Shown here: piece by piece, positions 58,511-64,000 of the stretch | Numbering within the stretch: the stretch's first letter is position 1 | How the letters are laid out: each line of letters starts with the position of its first letter | NCBI RefSeq assembly: GCF_034190915.1 | Contig: NW_026947486.1 | Span: 102,405,123-102,469,122 of the forward strand | Direction of reading: 5' to 3' | From: Cavia porcellus | Taxonomy: Eukaryota; Chordata; Mammalia; Rodentia; Caviidae | Length of the DNA stretch: 64,000 nt | Translations under genes and position numbers: made by a program | Notes under the pieces: model-generated | The model's input: the letters and a program-made list of their open reading frames with translations, nothing else | Database searches by the model: none | Told to the model about the DNA's origin: nothing

Positions 58511-60764
58511 CCAAGGGTTAATATCAGGATGCCTTTTAGATACTTTTCCCTCTCATGTGCTATGTGAATAAAAACACAAATCTTGCGTGAGGAGATGGGT
58601 GTTCTGGACAGTAATATAGCAATTCTCATATCCCAAGAACAGCTCTGCCAGTGTGTTGCATATATTTCCTAGATTTATTTAGCAAGAGGAAAGAAGAGCT
58701 AGCCAACAGATTTTCCCTTAAATTCACATAGACCTTCAAAGCCTGGCTCTTTTTTAGGTGATGACTGGAAAGCCGATTCTAGCATTCACGGTTTATAATT
58801 ATACTGTGTGTGTTTTTCTTGGCTTATTCCAGAAAGATTCATCTGTGTTAGAAGATAACTTGTATCACCAGAACTGAAATTTAATATGCTGTTTAGGGAA
58901 AAGAAGAAATGATTTCAACAGAGCAGGCATCTTAAGTAGTCTGGATGATCTGACAATATTTACTTACACATCCTTAGAAACTCTTGCTTGAATGAAGCTG
59001 AAAGCTGTAATCAGTGTTACTACTTTAATAAAGAGGAATAGAAGAACTCTGATCATTAATAGATCCACACTCCTCTGACATGTACAGGAAGATAGATCCC
59101 AGTTTACTGCTGGCTTTCTATATCCATCTTGTTTTCCATTTTGTATTTCCAAAGATCTGAGTTGAAGAGGATGTCTTTGACTTTTTTGTCATTGCACTCT
59201 TAAAATAAAAAGAAATCTCCAGCCTACTCATGCCTCCCAAAATATGCACCACCCTTGACACAAAAGCTCCTTGGGTTCCTTGGCCCCTTTGTGCTGTCTG
59301 CGTATAGCCTGATCTATACTCCGGTTGATGACCTTGTCAGATGCTAGTTGACTGAAAGGTAAGGGAGACGCTTTCTCCACCAGGTTGATCAAGGTCTTGA
59401 AACTGTGGGAAGTCAAGCTCTGACAGAGCAAGAGCCAGTAAACCATTCACGTCTTTCTCTACAGTTTTGAGAAATTAGCAATGCTCTGCCTCCTCAGCTG
59501 CCTTGGTCTTCACTCTCTACTTCCAAAAGTACCTCTTCTTGAACTTTTGAAATCTGGAAGAAATGAAACTGCTTCAGTTGGGCTGGAAACTCTCACATAA
59601 TTGAATGATGCCCATCTCTGAAAAAACAAAAGATAACAATTCCCTTTGTTAAACAACAAAGACTATCTTTTAAAAAATTTAAATAGCATTTGCAGATGCA
59701 ATTCAGACTTGTGTTTAAGTGCTCTTCTGTTCATTCTAAAAATCAATATCATGACTTAGAAATGAAATCCATTTTCCACAAAGAATGCTAATTAAAATGT
59801 TATTTTCCCATGTAAACAATAAATGGTGACCTTTTTCTATTTCCCAGCTTAACATAATTAAAAATAATTTTGTAAGCCATTTGTATTTTCCAAATGCAAA
59901 GTAATATTGCAGTGGTCTATTTCAATTCTCTTATTGGGTAAGATTTTAAAATAGCATGTTACTTGAAATTTTTGTAGCTTAGTGATGATTATAGAAATAA
60001 ACTTGGATATAGCATTTTACAAGGATTGCCATGTTATCCCTATTGCTTTGTAACTGTATAAATGAAGTCTCAAATACCTTCCAAAAGATAAATTCAGTTA
60101 TTATATTCTTCCTTCTAATAATTTTACATGGTTAGGATCAAGTTAGCCTGTTTTCAGCAGTTATAGTGATTTTTTTTTAGCTGAAAACTCTGACCTTCTA
60201 CTTCTCTACACAAGTGAGAACCCTTTCTTAATACTCCCGAAAACCTGCACCAGGAGTTAGGTCACCTGGGTCTGGCCCTGGTTCTGCCTTTAGCTACCTG
60301 TGTCATCTGGAGTCAGACTCTCCCACTCCCAGCACCACTACCTCCTTAGGTCTAAGTTTCTGTGTGTGTCAAATGTGATGATCCCTATGGTTAATTCTAG
60401 CTCTGAGACCCATCAGCAGTGACTTTACTGGATCTTGCAGAAGAAAGAAGTGGTTTGGGGAACTAAGGACCAGGGAACTTGGCAACCATGGAATGGTGCT
60501 GCCAGATACTCTAAAAGACAGAATTAATCCTTTTCTAGAGACCATCCTCCCAGCCAGCAAGCGACTGTGTACGTAACCTGAAATGACTACTTTCACAGAA
60601 CTACATCAGGCTTCCTCAAATCCTCACTGAATGGGGCTTGTTGAAAATAAGCACCCCTCAGCTCTTCAGACTACCCCTCAGACTACTCAGTCTGGGTCTC
60701 TGAGGACAAGAACTGCCTCCCAACACACACACAACACTCTGGTTGAGTTGGTCTCATGGTAACC

Positions 60765-61280
60765 AGGTAGACCAGTTTCCTAATGTTGCTAAAAACAGAC
60801 CACCACAAACTTACTGATTTAAAACAACACAAAGGGTCATCTGATAACACAGGGCATGAGAAGTGCTCCTATCTAGGTCTCATCAGGCTAAAATCGAGGG
60901 GTCTACAAGCTGCATTCCTTCTGGGAGCCCTGGGGAAGACTGTTTCTTTACTCTTTCCAGCTCCTAGAGACTGCCGACTTGCCTTGTCTCGCGGCTCCCT
61001 GTCTCTGTCCACGAAGCCAGCAATACTGCAATCCTTTAATCATTCCTTCTTAGTCTCATCTCCCTCTGACTTTCTTCTTTTGCTTTCATCTTCCATTTTT
61101 AAGAATTCTTGTGATTATACTGGACCTCCGAAACCCCCACCTGTTTTAAAGTCAGTCAATTACCAATCTTAATTCCATCTGAGCTCTTAGCTGTCCTTTG
61201 ACATGTGACATATCATAATTACAGATTTGGGGTTGAGGATGTGAACATGGGGCTATCATTCTGCCTACTGCACTAGGTTT
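60765..61280 (-). mobile_element. MLT1-like MaLR LTR, antisense
   Basis: CAGTTTCCTAATGTTGCTAA, ACCACAAACTTACTGATTTA, AAACAACACAAAGGG, then GGGGTTGAGGATGTGAACAT near the far end: antisense MLT1 order. Confidence 0.6.
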
Positions 61281-61399
61281 GGAAGCCAGCAACCTATGCA
61301 ATATAAATGTTTCTTTCAAAGCTAGTGTATTGAGGAACTTTGTTCAATGAATCTACATGATGAAATTATATTCCTTTTAAATGAAATATTTTTAAAAAC

Positions 61400-61990
61400 A
61401 TGTATACCCTTTCATCCGACAACTTTACCTCTAGGAATGGATTCCAAGAAAATAAAACAAATTTGATAAATACACAAAGATTTAAATAGAAAGGTATTCA
61501 ACACTGCATTGCTCATGATAGTGAAAAATCAGGAATAGCATAAATGATAAATAGTAGAGCATTTGTTAAAAAATTAATTCCCTATAACCAATACCTTCAA
61601 ATATACATTAAAAATGAAGCTGGAGACCTACAGGTATTCATGAAATACATATGAAGTACAAAAAGCTATCTACATACATACAGAATATATATGCACTTTA
61701 AATTCTTTGCAAACATATATATGCATAATTAAAAGAAATATATTTTTAAAGCACTACTAGTAGTAGCAAAAACTTGAAGTGACACTAATTTCTATCAAAG
61801 ACAAATTCTGGCTAAATACATTTTGATATGTCTGAACAATTGAACACTATACAGCAAATAAAAGTAATCAAGCAGATTTGTATACACTTATATGAAAGAT
61901 ACTTAAGACATGCCATTAATTGAGAAAGATAATTTATCAAGTAGTCTACTGTATTTAGTATTTTCATGTGTGATTTTTAAAAAGGGAGAT
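61400..61990 (+). repeat. L1M-type LINE 3' region
   Basis: ACCTCTAGGAATGGATTCCA, CAACACTGCATTGCTCATGA, ACTATACAGCAAATAAAAG and a decayed tail follow an old L1 3' end. Confidence 0.65.
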
Positions 61991-61994
61991 GCTA

Positions 61995-62365
61995 GTAAGT
62001 ACATTTACATATGTCTGTGTGTGTGCGTGTGTATGGTTACTGTTGTACACAAAGCTGTACAATTCCAGGCGGAACCATTCACATTCTATCACATGACTGT
62101 ATATGGTAAAGATTCTCTGAAATACAAGGTGTACATCTGTATATGCATGTATGCATATATGCTTATGTCTCCATGTATGTATGCATATGCACATGAACAC
62201 AATAATACATGTATACAATATATGTGTATTTGCACATGCATAAGAAAAGAGTGAAATAATTCTAATCTGCTGGCCAGGGATGTTTAAGAGAAGTGTGACT
62301 TGGGAGACTCTGTGTGTTTGTGTGTATGTGTGTCTGTGTCTGTGTATCTGTGTATGGTGGTAGTA
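61995..62365. repeat. TG / ATGTATGC-rich low-complexity region
   Basis: Interrupted TGTG and TATGCATGTATGCATA runs, with a second TG tract at about 62310-62350. Confidence 0.8.
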
Positions 62366-62889
62366 GCTGTGTGATACCTTTTTGTGCTATTTGAACTTTT
62401 ATAAGCCTGCATTGATTTCCTGTGAAAATCGCTGTGATATATATCTTCAGCAGAAAATCTTTAGTAAAATGAACAGTGGCTGACTCTGAGTCGTCATGAT
62501 AATTATGATGCAGCACAGTACACTCTGTTCTCTTGAAACTTCTTTAATAACCCTGACCAATTCTCTTTTCTTGTGGTGTTCATTTTGTAAGACTGGGACA
62601 GAATCATACACTCCTGAGGACACATATGTCCTCAAGAGATTATCCAGTCCTCAAGAGATTATCCAGGCCAGCCCTTTGCTCTCAGACCAATAAGAGACTT
62701 AAGTGTTCCAAGAAAAAAATTATTATTTATCAGGTAAATGTTAACAACCTTCTTTGGGAAATATTAATTATCTGTATTCAAGGATTATTTTCTTTCCTGA
62801 TTAGTTACAGTGTCTGTAGAAATAAAAATTAATTTAAAAAGCTATTGTTGCCTATTACTCTTATACATTTACATACTTTTCAAACTTTC

Positions 62890-63140
62890 AGCCTCATAGT
62901 GACCCTGTACAATTGACAGATGAGGAAACTGAGGCTCAAGGAGATGTATACATATAACCAGTATATAACCATATATTTCTCTACTGTGCACTAGTTGCAA
63001 TGAATAGTTTCCTTCATTTTATCTTTACCATATACAGATGTTGTTTTTCTCATCTTACAGATGAGGAAACTGAGTCCATGAGAGGTTCACTAGTTTTCTT
63101 CCCAGGATCACACAGCTTGAAACTTGACAGAACCAGAATT
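62890..63140 (+). repeat. MIR SINE fossils (two overlapping 3' parts)
   Basis: GATGAGGAAACTGAGGCTCA at 62921 and GATGAGGAAACTGAGTCCAT at 63060: two copies of the MIR core, the second followed by GATCACACAGCTTGAAAC. Confidence 0.75.
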
Positions 63141-64000
63141 CCAAACTAACTCCTTTTCTGCTGGAAGCGTTTTCTGCATGAGCCTACTTGGATCTCTGCA
63201 AGTTTTCCCTGTTGGGCCTTGAATTCCCTGGATGGATCCCTGTGACTTAAAGATGTTTACTTTTTAATTTTTGCCGACTTCCAAATCCCAAACTTCAGGA
63301 CCTCAAAATTTCTGCCCCCAGAACCTGTGAGCAGCAACGGATGCAAACATACAGTAGCTCTAAGATTTAGTTGACAAAACATAAGAACATCTCAATTTCA
63401 GAAGTATTCTTTTGCTCCTGAGGTAGTTGGCAGGGTGAAAAGAGAAACAGCATTTATCTTTGTGGTAATCACTGATGTTGGTAAAAACACTGACCATATA
63501 GGAATATCCATATATGAATGACTGGTTATGGGGCGGTGGCAGGGGATGGGGGAGGGATGAGGTGCTTCTGTTCAGTGGGTCTAGAGTCTTGATTTTGCAA
63601 GATAAAAAATTCTAGAGCTGCTGTCTAACAATATGCATTTACTTAACACTGCTGAACTCTCCACTTAAGAATGGTAAATATTATAGTGTTTTTCTATTGC
63701 AGTTGGAGGTTGAAAACAAATTCTAGTAGAGAGTTTTTAGTGCTTCTATCACAATGTCCAAGAAAAAAATCAATGAAAGAATGAAATGATGAAATTATTT
63801 TCTTCATTCTAACTGTAAATGTAACGAGTGTAGACCTAGGATCTTCAGACTGAAGACCTGATTCCATCATACTCATGACAAGGTGGGGAGTCCAGCCAAA
63901 GAGCTCATGGTAACAGCACAGAATGAGAAGGCTGACCATTTCCTTGCACCTGCAATCTATTTGTAAAAGAATCTCCATGACCCGAACCCTTGAGGATTCT

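Larger units (their letters stand above)
58511..64000. other. Region downstream of VGLL1, no gene seen
   Basis: Repeats at 60.77-61.28 (LTR), 61.4-62.0 (L1M) and 62.89-63.14 kb (MIR) are listed separately. The rest is unassigned AT-rich sequence. Short ORFs near 60.78-61.17 and 63.69-63.98 kb match nothing I know. Confidence 0.65.

Noticed and set aside
60783..61172. 129-codon ORF downstream of VGLL1
   Set aside because: Coincides with an antisense MLT1-like LTR.
1..64000. CRISPR array, operon, phage or other prokaryotic system
   Set aside because: The sequence is mammalian: spliced genes, SINE/LINE content, CpG island. No regularly spaced direct repeats of CRISPR type.

Overview
The window is a vertebrate nuclear locus: interrupted genes with GT-AG introns, one CpG island, and a dense background of interspersed repeats. 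The repeats point to a rodent outside the mouse/rat group. There are many copies of a short tRNA-derived SINE of ID type (starting GGGGCTGGGGATTTAGCTCAG-like and ending GGTACCGATAAAA-like), together with B1/Alu-type 7SL SINEs, an L1/HAL1 cluster, MaLR LTRs, and old L2, MIR, MER5, MER20 and Tigger fossils. I cannot name the species. The gene order BRS3 - HTATSF1 - VGLL1, all on the + strand, is that of the mammalian X chromosome (human Xq26.3).

Layout: 1-212 is the very end of the BRS3 (bombesin receptor subtype 3) coding region, followed by its probable 3' UTR to about 1.6 kb. A SINE-rich spacer leads to a CpG island (about 5.18-6.02 kb) that holds the HTATSF1 promoter and first exon. HTATSF1 is complete: nine coding exons between 6036 and 19635 join in frame to 752 residues with two RRM-type domains and a long acidic tail. 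The stretch 19.95-43.3 kb is repeat-filled intergenic DNA. It contains L2 copies, an internally deleted L1 whose last ORF2 part is still open, a decayed HAL1-like element next to it, a 466-bp TC-rich simple repeat and an inverted pair of LTR pieces. VGLL1 has four coding exons between 43328 and 58089, with a divergent C-terminus. From 58.3 kb to the end there are only repeats and unassigned sequence.

The three genes are neighbours, not a pathway. BRS3 is a membrane GPCR, HTATSF1 is a U2-snRNP/transcription-elongation factor, and VGLL1 is a TEAD cofactor. I found no undescribed system of genes. The observations most worth a second look are a GC-AG intron in HTATSF1, the remodelled last exon of VGLL1, and the L1 deletion product that keeps a 244-codon ORF. 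Comparisons with human proteins and repeat consensus sequences are from memory, not from a search.
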